A stretch of 64,000 nucleotides of DNA from Climacium dendroides (taxonomy: Eukaryota > Streptophyta > Bryopsida > Hypnales > Climaciaceae). Location of the stretch: the NCBI GenBank assembly GCA_950106755.1, contig OX467091.1, positions 4,853,538-4,917,537 of the forward strand, written 5' to 3'. Positions 1 to 10,832 of this stretch are shown here, in pieces. Every line of letters starts with the position of its first letter. Position 1 is the stretch's first letter. Below the pieces are notes generated by a model that was not told the origin of the DNA, ran no database searches, and saw nothing but the letters and a program-made list of their open reading frames with translations. A program made the translations under genes and the position numbers.

Positions 1-2
1 TA

Positions 3-2955
3 CATACAGGAGTTGCACTTGATGGTTTCAATCCATATAAGTCCTTATCTACAAAATGGTCCACATGGGCAGTCACAGTATTTAACTATAATTTACCACC
101 TCATTTGATTACGAAACCACTGTACATGATGTTGGCCCTCATTGTTCCGGGAAAGAAACAAGTTGAAAATATCAATGTTTATTTACAACCTCTAATTGAT
201 GAGTATCAAGAGTTGTGGGAAGGCATTGATGGTGTAGATGTGTCAAGACCTACAGGTAAGCCATTTTAGTGACTTATGTTTTTCATTTGAATTCTTCGTA
301 ATAGTTTTAGAAACAAAAAATTATACATCTTGTGATTATATAAATGTTCATAAATTTCATAGTTGGTTTGAGTATCTATAATTCTTGATAGGTGTCATTT
401 GCAAATTTTTCCTTTTTTTACAAATTCATGTTTTTATAACAGGTCAAAGACAAGTACGAGTAAGAGGAATTGTGATGTGAACTATTCACGATTTGCAAGG
501 ATATGGTCTGACCGCAGGATGTGTAGTCACTGGCTATCATTCATGTCCAATATGTGGAGAACGTTTAAAAGGACAGTATTCAAAAGCACTGAAAAAATGT
601 GTATTTACAAATCATCATTGTTTTCTAGATTCAAATCATCCATTTAGAAATGAATCCAAGATTTTGGGATACGAATAAGAAACCACACCAAATCTTGAGC
701 AACTCTCTAGACAAGAATGGTTGGAATCATGCCAAATCAATACAAAGGTTAAGAAACAAATATCAATATTTTTTAAATTGCCATATTGGAAGGATTTGTT
801 GATTCAAAATCTAGTTGATGGCATGCACATTGAAAAAAATGTATGCTCTAATATTATGAAGTCATTTCTTGGATTGAATGATACTAAAGCTGTTAGAGAA
901 GACTTGAAGAACTTGAAGATTAGAGAAGATTTGTGGTTGACAAACATGGAACCAGCTCCAACCAAAAACGATCTTACTCGTATGAAAGCCTTCCAACGGA
1001 ATGCTCCATGGATGTTGGATGAAAATGAAAAGAAGACATTCATTAGTAGAGTGACATCATTGAGGTTTCCTTCCCTATTTGCATCAAATCCCCATGGATA
1101 CTTTGGAGGAACAAATGGTGATGAGTTGCAACATTTAAAATCACATGACTTCCATATTTTAATGCAACACGTCATTCTAGTGGCATTACGAGGTTTATTG
1201 CAACTGGGGCCACGAAGAGCAATTTATTGTTTGTGTCGTATTTTTCAACGCGTAAACAACCCTGTACTACACCCGTCTGACTTTCCAATGCTTTTAGAAG
1301 ATGCTGTTGAGACATTGTGTTTATTAAATAAGGAGTTACCACCTACTTGTTTTACCATTAGTTTTCACTTGGTTTTGCATCTGGTACGTGAAGTGACAGT
1401 GTGTGGAGTTATTCATTCTCGTTGGATGTATCCAGTAGAACGATATTTCAAGACCCTCAAGAGTTTTGTAAAAAACATGGCTAAGCCCGAAGGAAGTATT
1501 AGCGAATCATATTGGTTGACGAAGAATATTTCATTCCTCTCTAAGTATATTTCAAATGTGAAATTCGTGCAATATCGCAAAAAATTAGGAGGTACTCTTA
1601 AAAACAATGCCGAAGATGATATAATATTTAAAAAGTGGGGAAAGAAAGAAATAACTCTTTCAAATGAGGTTAGAAGGCATATTGACCAATATTTGATCAG
1701 CAATATTGAAGTACTAGCTCCTTGGCGTTTGTAAGTGTCCTTTTCTTTGCATTGTTTTTAAAAAATTATTGTTTTTTATTATTAATATAAGGGTTTTCAA
1801 AATTATAGATACATTTTATTGCTTTTGTTGATCATTTGATATTTTTGGTAATAAATTTATACATTAAAGTGAAGGCAAAGCCTTGTTAGTTTTCAAACAC
1901 TACATTTGTACATTACACAGATTATCTCCTTGCACTTGTGAACAATTACAATTCTGCAAAATTATGCTTCATTTCAAATTTTCTAGTATTATAATTATAT
2001 ATTTTTTATTAATTATTTTCTTTTAGTGCTTTTAAAAGTCCTTAGTCATTTCCATTTTTTTGTTGAAAACATTGATGTTAAAAAATAGTGTGAAATAGTG
2101 ATTGAATTTTTAAATATCCACTACCATTTACAACCCCAATGTTTTGTTAAAAACCTAGAGATTGAATTATATTTTCAAAAAGACCAACACTCAAGAAAGA
2201 TAAAAATGAATTCAATTACAAACATAATGCATTCATAATTTTCAATAATAATGTTACTATAATTATGAAAGGATGATATTATATGTTATAATAGATTAAT
2301 AGAAGCTTAAATCTTGTGTAGGGAATTTGACAAACAATCCAAAAGTTTAGTCCACCAACGATCAAATTTCAAGACTGCTTGGAAAAGTGAAGACAAAAAA
2401 GGCAAGTTTCAATATCCAGAAGAATTAGAAGAACTTCAATTTCATGAGTGGTTCACAAAAGAGATTAGAGCAAGAAATACAAGAGGTGAAGATGCAGCTA
2501 ACGAGCTTCAAGCTATTGCTAATGGATGCCCCCAAACAGCCTTTTCATATAGGGGATTTACTCTTGGAAATCAATTGTTTAGAACCAAAGAAGCCGATGC
2601 ATCCAATTACACAAATAATTCAGTTATTGTATACGAATTCTTCATGCACCATGAATTTGGAGATGACTATTATGAAGACTTTGTTGGATACATCGAACAA
2701 ATTTTAGAATTGGACTTCTTATATTTGAAGAAAGTTCTTGTTTTGTGCACATGGTTTGGGGTAGCTCAATAGAGGTCACGGACATCTATTAGGACTGATG
2801 AATATGGATTCACTTTGTTTGATTCTTCGAAGAATATTTTAAAGTCCATAGCATATGGCAATCCGTGTGTAGAACCTTCAAAGATAAGACAAGCTTTTAC
2901 CTGTCTTGTAGATAATATTAATTGCTACTTTTGGGGGGCTATCAAGTCTCAATAA
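3..2955 (+). pseudogene. CACTA TNP2-like transposase, broken
   Basis: Three exons read in one consistent frame: 3-255, 443-1732 and 2322-2955, with GT donors at 256 and 1733 and AG acceptors before 443 and 2322. Exon 1 (GFNPYKSLSTKWSTWAVTV) and the CPICGE motif of exon 2 match the Transposase_21/TNP2 core. The stretch LPYWKDLLIQNLVDGMHIEK, the later RWMYPVERYFKTLKSFVKN and ARPEGSI-like KPEGSIS match the following DUF4218 region. Exon 3 (HEWFTKEI, then TDEYGFTLF) matches the DUF4216 end. The family cuts and pastes CACTA elements in the nucleus. Three in-frame stops break it: TGA at 478-480 where the family has Trp, TAA at 676-678, and TAG at 2770-2772. The domains are otherwise colinear, so the inactivation looks recent. 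The N-terminus is outside the window. Confidence 0.88.
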
Positions 2956-3330
2956 TGAATTTGAACCTAGGGTACTTGACTGCCTCCCTTTGACGCTCTC
3001 CGGGGAGGCGAGGGGGCAATAGCAAAGCCAGGTGGCTAAGTTGGGAACGCTAATATATTATTAAAAATATTAACAACATTACCACATCCCCAAGGTTTAG
3101 GACCTTTTTTTGCAGGACAATGGGAAAGTTAAGGAAGTTGGTGATCTGATGATAGAGGTTATTTTTTTAATCTCAAAATTTCATCAAATGATTTTGGTCA
3201 TAATCCGGGTATAAAAAACGTTGTTGCCATACAAGTTTCTATTATATTAATTAAAATAAACCATTCTTTTTGAATTACTTAAAAATGGAAATGCTGGCTA
3301 ATTACATTTACAGCCAAAATTTTTAGAAGC
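2956..3330. other. CACTA internal spacer, no gene seen
   Basis: Between the transposase stop and the GC-rich insert there is no credible ORF. A small GC-rich patch at about 2981-3015 can fold, with GCCTCCC pairing to GGGAGGC. I see no known RNA gene in it. Confidence 0.4.
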
Positions 3331-3910
3331 CCTCGGCCAAATGAATAGCACTTGGTGTCTGCCTTCCAAACCATACGTGACAGTTTCGGGTGGTTTTGCT
3401 ATGATAGACAAGGATTAATTTCACTTCTTCATTCAGCCGCCTGGGGAGTACGTTCGCAAGAATGAAACTCAAAGTGCTGGCCTGTAATACCACACCACTC
3501 TCACCACGTAGCTCTTTCAAGAAGCTTCTTTGTTGGGGGCTCCCTCCCTGCGGAAGCAAAAGGGAAGTGGTATACAATGTTATGAGTGGCCTAGTGAAGT
3601 CCTCGAGAAGAATCGCTTGGATCCACGTTCTGATCTTTATCCTTATCCAAACGTGGCATTGAAGCCCGAGCGAGGTGGCCCTTGCAAACAGAAGCCACGT
3701 TCTGATCCAAGCATGGCACTAAAGCTCGATAGTATCGACGCATGCAAACGGAAGAAAGGGCAGGTCACGATCGAAACCCTGAACGGAAGCTCCTCTTGAA
3801 GCCTCGAAGCTTCATCCGTTTCTGAATTGTACGCTGCCGCACTGAAGACTGTACTCCACCGCCCTGTTTGCTTGAAACTTTATTCCTCACTACTGCAAGG
3901 ACTTGCATAC
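3330..3910. other. GC-rich insert inside the CACTA element, partly plastid-derived
   Basis: Composition changes sharply from AT-rich flanks to roughly balanced DNA. The block contains an exact-looking plastid 16S rRNA piece (3437-3474), but the DNA on either side does not continue as 16S. It therefore looks like a mosaic of short pieces rather than one long plastid insertion. ORFs of 60-90 codons on both strands have no family resemblance and I do not call genes. CACTA elements often carry captured host fragments, and this could be such cargo or a later insertion. Confidence 0.5.
3437..3474 (+). other. Plastid 16S rRNA fragment (NUPT-like, 38 bp)
   Basis: The segment starts CCGCCTGGGGAGTACG and ends in GAATGAAACTCAAAG, the conserved 16S region near E. 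coli position 880-915. The variable bases in the middle (GTTCGCAAGAAT) fit the land-plant plastid version better than the bacterial or plant mitochondrial ones, from what I recall of those sequences. It stops abruptly at 3474, where real 16S continues with GAATTGACGG. It is too short to be functional. Confidence 0.65.
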
Positions 3911-3917
3911 AGTCAGT

Positions 3918-4106
3918 GTTGTCACATCGGGCAGGTTGGAGTCATCGGACGTCCCGAATGGACGGACAAACCGGACGGGACAGACGGACCGTCCGTCCAC
4001 TATGACAGTTCCTAGGTTGTCACATTGGGTGGGTTGGAGTCATTGGACATCCCAGACAGACGGACAAACCGGACAGGACGGACGGACCGTTCGTCCACTA
4101 TGACAA
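3918..4106. repeat. Tandem repeat, two 98-bp units with an internal hairpin
   Basis: Unit 1 is 3918-4015 and unit 2 is 4016-4106. Both begin GTTGTCACAT and end with TCCACTATGACA. Each is rich in GGACGGAC/GTCCGTCC words. In unit 1 the sequence GACGGA-CCG-TCCGTC forms a perfect 6-bp stem with a 3-base loop. The second unit has scattered substitutions. Confidence 0.85.
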
Positions 4107-5072
4107 CTTAGCATACGTTTCTATTATTTTGCATCGGTCTTGAAGTTGTTCTTATTACAAATGATAGCAACTGTTTTTCAAATATAGAGAACATTCAAGG
4201 CTTCTTCTGTTTGAAGCTTGATCTTATTTGAGATTTGATTACGATTATGCAAGCAGTTTCTCAATATTGTCATCAACAAGTAGACAATTGGTGAGGAAAT
4301 CCATGAGTATATTGATATCATTGAGTATATTTTTGGTAGAGTTGTGGTGAGAACTTAGCTTTGCTTAGCAACTGGTTTAATGTTGTGTTTGAAACTCCCG
4401 GTCTTCTGAGTGTTCTTCAAAGAGTGATTAGTGTTTTGTGTTTTGGTAGTTGTGGTGGAGAGGTGGTAAGTCTTACATTCATCATGAGAGATTGGTGATA
4501 GACCTTATCAAGTTTGTTATTGCCAAACATTGGATCTATCATGTTGCAAATCTTTGAATCTTTGGATCTGTGGAACAATCATTGTTGAAATTCTTTTAGG
4601 AATTTAATGTATACTCATACCAAATTTTTTTTGGATTACAATAGGGTTCATTGTGTCCTCGCACTAAAAATTTCTCAGTTGGCGTGAATCACCCTAGGAT
4701 TTACTATTTGCACCATGTGTGCTGGAGTGGAGAGTTTTCTTGCAACCCTCACGAAGGTTGCAAATGATAGAAACATAGAATTGTGTTTAAAAACAGTGAC
4801 AGCAGTGGCAATGCAAACATTGAATTTCAGGTATGAAAACTAATTTGCAAAATGTATGCAACCTTTTTTTTATTGGTAAAAAGTTGGAAGTAACTTTTGT
4901 GTAGTTTGAGTAATTGATAAATTATTTATTTTTGAGATGTGCAGTATTAAAGATTTCTGAAGAGACTACAAATGTTACATGATGGCAGCCTATGGGAAGT
5001 CATGGATTCATTTCAAGCATTTCAACGATTCAAAAATGGGTAAAATAGTAGCAACTTTGGTTTTAGATTTAT
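4107..5072. other. CACTA internal region, no clear gene
   Basis: This is AT-rich and follows the GC-rich insert. Possible splice acceptors (for example before 4945) suggest that early exons or 5' UTR of the accessory ORF lie here, but I cannot assign them. Confidence 0.3.
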
Positions 5073-6453
5073 ATGGAGTTGTTCATTCATGAATATAAAA
5101 AGTTTGAGTTTATCAATGCAAATGTGATGGCAGGGAAAATTGTAGAAGTGTATGCTAAAATCTATGGAAAGGAGGTGCATTATGTGGCTGTTGTACAAGA
5201 TGTATTGATGCACATTGAACAATTTTTTGATTCGGAGTATGGAGTTGACGTGTCCAATTTGAACGGCCTTCTCAACAAATTTGAAGACTTTGAAACATTT
5301 AAGAAGGATCCATTTGGCAAGCTAATTTGTGACATCATTGAGGTATTGTCTTTGAATCCTTGGTGGGTTTTTTCATTATCATTTTTGCAATGTTTTGGAT
5401 AATTTTAAAGTAAGGTATGTCAATTTAGTGGTAGAAGTGGTAATGAAATTAATGTTGTGTTGTTGGTGGTGTATAGGGAGAAGAAACAACAAGCGGGCAT
5501 GGTGGAAAAATGCCTTTGAAAGTAACAACCTATATTGTGAACGAAGATGTAGTTATTGTAAAACTTATAGCAAAGCCAAAAGAAAAACTAGCCACAGATA
5601 TTGATGTTGAAGAATCACCTATCAGTTTTCAAGATGAAGAAACAATACCTCTTCCAAGTATTGACAGAGATGTGCCAAGCCAGGTAAAATGTTTGATTTG
5701 ATTTGTATGACATCTAATGCTCAATGTAGAGTGTATCTAGATTTGGTAGGTTTCTATATTGTCAATTTTGAGTATCTAAGTTTGATGTACTTAGGAGTTT
5801 TAAGAATGTAATCATTTTTTCTATTTGGACATTTGTCGAATAGATTTTAGGAATGAAATGTTGGTGTTCGTTGCATATATGAAATTTTGGTGACTGTTGT
5901 TATCTGATACCTTGTTTTTTCATTGTAGTTTATTGCACTGGATCCAAAGGAAAAACAAGAAAAATTGAAGGTTAGAGCAAATTATTTGAGACAACTTAGA
6001 AGAGTTGGAAAACCACGAAAAGATGAAAATAATAAGTTGATAGTAGAAACAGATGTTTTTGGGAATCCAAATGGTCAAAGGTATCGAGAATTGTTGCATA
6101 TGTTATCATGCAAAGCACGAAACTCTTTTCCTTTTGGCATTGAAAATGCACAGGTGCTAAGAAAAGCATTCCAATTAATCATTGATGTAGCTTGGAAAAC
6201 ATTCTCTGGAGAGTGGACAAATGATTGGGCAAAAGTAAAATTAAATCAAATTATAAGAACCAGGAAGTATAGAGTAGTGAAGATGGTTAAATATAAGAGT
6301 ACAGTTTTGACACTTGTTGAGAGGAAAGGTGTCAAGAAAATGATGAAAACTCCTAAGTTTATGGAGATATCAAATAGACTAACGGAAACAAGACGGAAGG
6401 TGGCAACAGAAACCCATGCTGGGCGTGGAGGATTTGTTCAAATCAAGCACTGA
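5073..6453 (+). pseudogene. CACTA accessory protein (TNPA / Ptta-like), probable
   Basis: Three exons fit together: about 5073-5342 (followed by GT), 5477-5682 (preceded by TAG, followed by GTAAAA) and 5929-6453 (preceded by TGTAG). The last two join in frame across the 5683-5928 intron. The final exon has the layout of the plant Transposase_24 (Ptta/En/Spm) family: a VFGNPNGQRYRELL block, a tryptophan-containing middle (VAWKTFSGEWTNDWAKVK), and a C-terminal NRLTETRRKVATETHAGRGG block. TNPA-like proteins bind the subterminal repeats and help transposition. The first exon (MELFIHEYKKFEFINANVMA) is unrecognised, and its true start is unknown. The position downstream of the transposase supports this reading, but the family match is by pattern only. 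Confidence 0.5.
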
Positions 6454-7511
6454 TATGTCAGTTCCTTTTCTATAGTGTAATGATTGACAACTCCCTTCAT
6501 TTTAATGGCAACAATGTTGATTATCCATTCATTAGCAAAGAAGTGGTGGTGTTGATAGAAAGAAAAACATGGCATCCTTCCTACTAATGAAAAAGTGAAG
6601 GAAATAGCGGAAACTCTAGCAGAATGGAAAAGTGAAGTGGAGTGAGGTTTTCTCAAACAGGTAACCAACAATAATCACACTTTATTTATGTTGTTTTTAC
6701 ACATTGGTTGGATAGATACTTTATATATTTTCTCCCATGTTGTAAACCCTAATTTTAAATGTGTGCAATGAATTATGTGACAGTGTAGTTGCTAGCGATG
6801 ATCAAAAAGCAATTAGAAGAACGGAAGACATTTACATGTCAATGATGAGTGTAAGAAGCGATGAAGATAAAATTTCTATCTGAACCAAGATCGCATTCAA
6901 TGAAGTTACTAAGGTATGTGCAACTCAATTTTTGAGATGCTTGTTTGTGTTTACTATTAGAAACTAGATACCAAGTTTTTGAACAACTACCCTTTGCCAT
7001 AGTCAAGAAAAAAAGAAGATCGCTTATATGCAGATGTCGTAGATAAATATTGATGGTCATTTTTGCAAAGTAGGCCATCCAATACAAGGAAAGAAGCAAG
7101 AGTAGAGAAGATGAAGGATTTTAGCATCATTCAGAGTGCTAAAGATGCTCTTTAGAGTAGATATCCATCATGTAGATGTAAGATTGAAGATTTTGTAGAT
7201 GGGGTATAATTAAAGGGTTTTATATACATTGTATATTCAATCACAATTGTAGATTAGGAATGCCTTATGTTCATGTCCTAAGATAATGAAATGTTCCTTC
7301 TCAAAGATTATGAAATGTATTTCATTTCTTCATTCACAAAGCCTTCATATTCAATTTCATTCCTGCAAAGAAATGATCTACATTTTTTGAAGATTTTAGA
7401 ATTGGAATTTGAAATCCAGTGAAGATTTTTTGATACTAGCATGCACATTTTGAGAAGGCTTACTTAATTGAAATGTTTGCTGTTACATTTTGAATTTTTG
7501 AATGTAAATGT
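6454..7511. other. CACTA 3' internal region, no clear gene
   Basis: AT-rich DNA with possible further exons or 3' UTR of the accessory gene (for example, a GTAACC donor-like site at 6661). Short reverse-strand ORFs here have no family resemblance. Confidence 0.3.
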
Positions 7512-7903
7512 TCTTTAGATTTTTAGAAATTGAAATCTACATTTTGCAAAGATCTTGGATCAGAAGATCTATGTTTTGAAGAACATTTTGGGAAAATGAG
7601 ATGTACATTATGTGTACAATTCTCGAACAAGAGTTACATGTTGGACTGAATTTAAACTTCCGAAAATCTTCATTCAACATTGATTATTTTCAATAAAGAT
7701 GTACACCTTCTTTAGATTTTCAGAAATTGAAATCTACATTTTGCAGAGATCTTGGATCAAAAGATCTATGTTTTGAAGAACATTTGGGAAAATGAGATGT
7801 ACATTATGTGTATAATTCTTGAACAAGAGTTACATGTTGAACTGAATTTAAACTTCACGAAATCTTCATTCAACATTGATTATTCTCAATGAAGACATAC
7901 ACC
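7512..7903. repeat. Tandem duplication, about 197-bp unit
   Basis: Two copies begin with TCTTTAGATTTT at 7512 and 7709. They are highly similar over their whole length (shared words GATCTATGTTTTGAAGAAC and CTTCATTCAACATTGATTAT). They lie just before the subterminal array of the CACTA element. Confidence 0.9.
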
Positions 7904-7910
7904 ACAAAAA

Positions 7911-8059
7911 TGTTGAAATGACATTTTTAAATGTCATTTAGACAGGGGTGCTTAAATGGCATCAAAAAAATGACATTTTAAATGACATTTGGATGTCATT
8001 TCAACCACCCTTGCAGGTGGCTCAAATGACATCCAGATGTCATTTAAACTGTCATTTAA
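7911..8059. repeat. CACTA subterminal repeat array (AAATGACAT motif in both orientations)
   Basis: At least nine copies of AAATGACAT or its complement ATGTCATTT occur within about 150 bp, in both orientations. They end in tandem TGTCATTTAAAC units, the last of which is split by the insertion at 8060. In CACTA elements such arrays are binding sites for the accessory protein. The terminus follows at 9017 once the insertion is subtracted. Confidence 0.8.
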
Positions 8060-8993
8060 CCCCTAAAGGACCATTGTCCCTTCGGGGGACAAATTGGATT
8101 TCAGGCAGGTACCTACGGGCTGAAATTTTGTCATGATTTTTTAAAACTTTTTATGAAGATAGAAAAATTGATGAGCTTTGTGGGGATATAATTTTTTTCA
8201 CATTTGGTGCCCGGAAAAAAAAGTTATGACCAAATAAGCTCAAAGTAGGGGACGGGGGGCAGTCCGGGCAGCAAAAAAAAATTTGAAAAATTTTGAATTT
8301 TTCTTTTTTGGATTTTTTTTCTTGTAGATTATATTTTTGTCTGCATGGGAAGCTTTGATTCATTCCATTTGGACTTATTATGAGAAAGTTATGGACAATC
8401 TTGTTTATCGGGCAGTTAGAGCATCTTCCTGAAAAAATAACTTATAAAATTCATTTCTGAATGCAATTTTTACAATTTTTCTAAAAAAAAATTTTTACAT
8501 GATTTTGTTTGCTTGCTAGAACAATCTCACCATTGGAATTAGTGCATTTTAATTCCATCTTAAAGATATTAATAATTTAGATTTTCCTTCATTCTCATAC
8601 CTACTTCTACTTAACAATTTTTTTAAGCATGAAAATTAATCTTTTTCTTAAAATTTTCTTTGTTTCTAGATTCTCAACTCAATTTCCCACAATAAGGATT
8701 TAAAGCTCAAAACTCTGTAGTGCAAAAAATTTAAGTTAAAAAAGTTCAAAGTCAAATAATCCAGTCCCGCAAGGTGCTGAAAAAATTGTTTTTTTCACTT
8801 TAAACGCAAATATCTTTTAATCTATGTGGTCAAAATTTCTGAAATTTTTTCCACACATTTCCATACTACTAAGGTATAAGATCCTATGGTTGGATGTGCC
8901 AAAAAAATAGTTTTCAAATTCTTTTACTCTTTGCTACAGAAATGGCAGTTTTGAGTGTTTTTTGGCAGAAATAAGACCTTGGTCCTTTAGGGG
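8060..8993 (+). mobile_element. TTAA-family non-coding DNA transposon, copy A (complete)
   Basis: The element starts CCCCTAAAGGACCA and ends with its exact complement TGGTCCTTTAGGGG, a 14-bp perfect terminal inverted repeat. It is flanked by TTAA at 8056-8059 and 8994-8997. No ORF of transposase type is present in 934 bp, so it is non-autonomous. Its body is shared with copies at 33852, 34933, 42172, 43665 and 47634. It was inserted into the CACTA subterminal array, so it is younger than that element. Confidence 0.88.
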
Positions 8994-9000
8994 TTAAACC

Positions 9001-9017
9001 TGTGTTTTGCACTAGTG
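9001..9017 (-). repeat. CACTA 3' terminal inverted repeat
   Basis: Read on the minus strand this is CACTAGTGCAAAACACA, a typical plant CACTA end. The matching left end is outside the window. Confidence 0.7.
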
Positions 9018-9330
9018 CCAGTTATAGTGAAGGCACCCACTCATAACTGATCAAATAAGGAATAAGCAAACTTTTTGGGGATTGCAAAAAGTTTGGTAAT
9101 TTTCGCACTGAAAGTGAAATTACTAATATTTTTGAAAGTCCAAAGTTCTTGTCGACCCATGGCCAATGCTTAGAGTCATCCAAAACTGCTTACTAACAGG
9201 CTACTTAGGCGGCACAGAAAATATGGCATGCTGTAATTCTTGTGACAGCCAATCAAACAAGGAAGCTTCTTGAGTCCCAGCCTCTCCAAATTTAACACAC
9301 CCTATTGATTGCTCATGGGGCTCTGGTTAG
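9018..9330. other. Spacer, nothing recognised
   Basis: About 310 bp of unique sequence between the CACTA terminus and the 106-bp tandem repeat. No ORF, RNA gene or repeat end is visible. Confidence 0.4.
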
Positions 9331-9542
9331 GAATGGGTACCTCTACCATATCGATTCTAATTTCAGCAACCTTCGGGTGGATTTCCAGATCTGCATTGTA
9401 CGCACTGCCCTGTTTGCAACCTCGCCACTTGTGAAGGAATGGGTACCTCTACCATATCGATTCTAATTTCAGCAACCTTCGGGTGGATTTCCAGATCTGC
9501 ATTGTACGCACTGCCCTGTTTGCAACCTCGCCACTTGTGAAG
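9331..9542. repeat. Perfect-looking tandem duplication, 106-bp unit
   Basis: Unit 1 is 9331-9436 and unit 2 is 9437-9542, both starting GAATGGGTACCTCTACC and apparently identical. The inner part is the left end of the segmental duplication. The copy at 20574 has only one unit, so this doubling happened after the two copies separated. Confidence 0.9.
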
Positions 9543-10530
9543 GTCAAGATGGCGACTCTATCCTGTAATGTTCGTTGAGGGTCTCTTTGGGTGAACCTGT
9601 TCTCTATACTGTTATTCATGTCAGTGTTGTTTATCCTTTGAGTGTTGTTTGAGAGGATTCACGGCATTTCTTCCTGGTAAGGATTTGCTGAATTGCAAAT
9701 GCGGTAGCACTCCTCAGTTTCATACTTCACTGATGTTTTCAACTCTCAAGCTATGGCCATGTCGCAATCATTCACATGATTTGTGTCGAAGCTCGCGATT
9801 CTGTTACCAAATTGATGTACGAGACTCCTTGTGTCGAGTCTTTCACATCAGAATGCCGCGATTCGGAGCTCATATTCTCGTTTGAAAGTACCAGGACCCT
9901 CATAAAACCTTGAAATCACTTCGCTCGAATTGGCCTCCAGAAGCCAGGTTACCCAAACTGCCTCGATTCTCAGAGCAGAAATCAGGAAAAACTCCTGACA
10001 ATTGACGCCGGCAGGTACAGTGGCAATGTGACCTTGTCCTCGATTCTGAAAAGAGGCAATTAGGTTTTCTTGGGTTGCCAAACGCGCTACTTTCTTTCTA
10101 CTCTGTTTCGTGGGTGCCACGATTCTGAGCCCAAACCCTCGATTGAAAGTACCAGGCCCCTCGTGAAACCCACTTCTCAATTCGCCTCCAGACATCGTGT
10201 TACCCAAATTGTGAGACGTGCGAGAGTGGGCAACTCGAGGGATATGACGGGGACGTGTGGAATGCGCGGGGGAAGGAGCATCCGTGACGGTACGTGATGA
10301 ACAATGCCATGACGGCGCACATCTCCGGAACCACGCTCAGGTACGCGGCTCCGTCCCTTCCGTTGCGCACACGAGCCTGAAATGCAATGGAAGGCGTTCC
10401 TGAAACCCTAAGTGTGCTCCGAAGTGCAGACTCTGGATGATGATGATTGAAGTCCATATTCCTACTCTCAAGGATGACCATCATCAAAGTGCTTCCAGGC
10501 AATGCTGCGTCTCACAATAGCTTTTCATTC
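9352..10530. repeat. Segmental duplication, copy 1
   Basis: The segment from CGATTCTAATTTCAGC to AATAGCTTTTCATTCA recurs at 20574-22009 in the same orientation with few differences. Homology stops sharply at both edges. Within each copy, a block of about 95 bp containing GAAAGTACCAGG and GGTTACCCAAA / GTGTTACCCAAA is itself present twice in diverged form (about 9862-9960 and 10120-10212). The region is GC-richer than its surroundings and looks derived from a gene. A reverse-strand ORF (10200-10502) is conserved in both copies, but I do not recognise it. Confidence 0.88.
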
Positions 10531-10599
10531 ACATTTGGTGTTAGGGGTGATGTTTGCTATGTGAATTCAGTTCAGAAATAGGTGTAAATTCATTCCTAA

Positions 10600-10832
10600 G
10601 ATCTTCAATCACCAAGTGAAAACAAATCTTTACTCAAATCTTGATCCCAAAATGAGGATGTGGAGCAAGTTGTCCGATAGATGATAGATAGATGATAGAT
10701 GACTGAGAGTCCTTCCATGTAAGACATTAACATGTTCATCCTCATTATTTTATATGGAAAGGGGAGATCTTGCATAGTAATTTGATCTCTAATGAATGCT
10801 TTTATTTTTTTGAAGTAACTCAATATTTTTAA
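10600..10832 (+). mobile_element. Fragment of the CCCTTAAAG (short TTAA) family
   Basis: Shares GGAAAGGGGAGATCTTGCATAG and CTCTAATGAATGCTTTT-type words, with substitutions, with the better copies at 54202-54543 and 51481-51748. Both ends are missing. It abuts the next fragment directly. Confidence 0.5.

Larger units (their letters stand above)
1..9017 (+). mobile_element. CACTA (En/Spm) DNA transposon, 3' part; 5' end lies left of the window
   Basis: The sequence shows a TNP2-type transposase reading rightward, then a second multi-exon ORF, then a dense array of short direct and inverted repeats (7911-8059), and finally a terminus at 9001-9017 whose reverse complement begins CACTAGTGCAAAACACAGG. 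This order, and a terminus starting CACTA with subterminal repeats behind it, is the standard architecture of plant CACTA elements. Two foreign pieces lie inside: a GC-rich segment at about 3330-3910 and a 934-bp TTAA-flanked transposon at 8060-8993. The transposase has in-frame stops, so this copy cannot be autonomous. The 3-bp target duplication cannot be tested because the left end is missing. Confidence 0.8.

Noticed and set aside
2981..3050. tRNA-like fold near the transposase end
   Set aside because: A short GC-rich hairpin exists, but no cloverleaf, anticodon arm or T-loop could be assigned.
3437..3474. Functional rRNA gene
   Set aside because: Only 38 bp match 16S and both flanks differ.
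7904..7920. CACTA 5' terminus at CACCACAAAAATG
   Set aside because: The real terminus with typical sequence is at 9017; this site lies before the subterminal array and in the wrong orientation for a right end.
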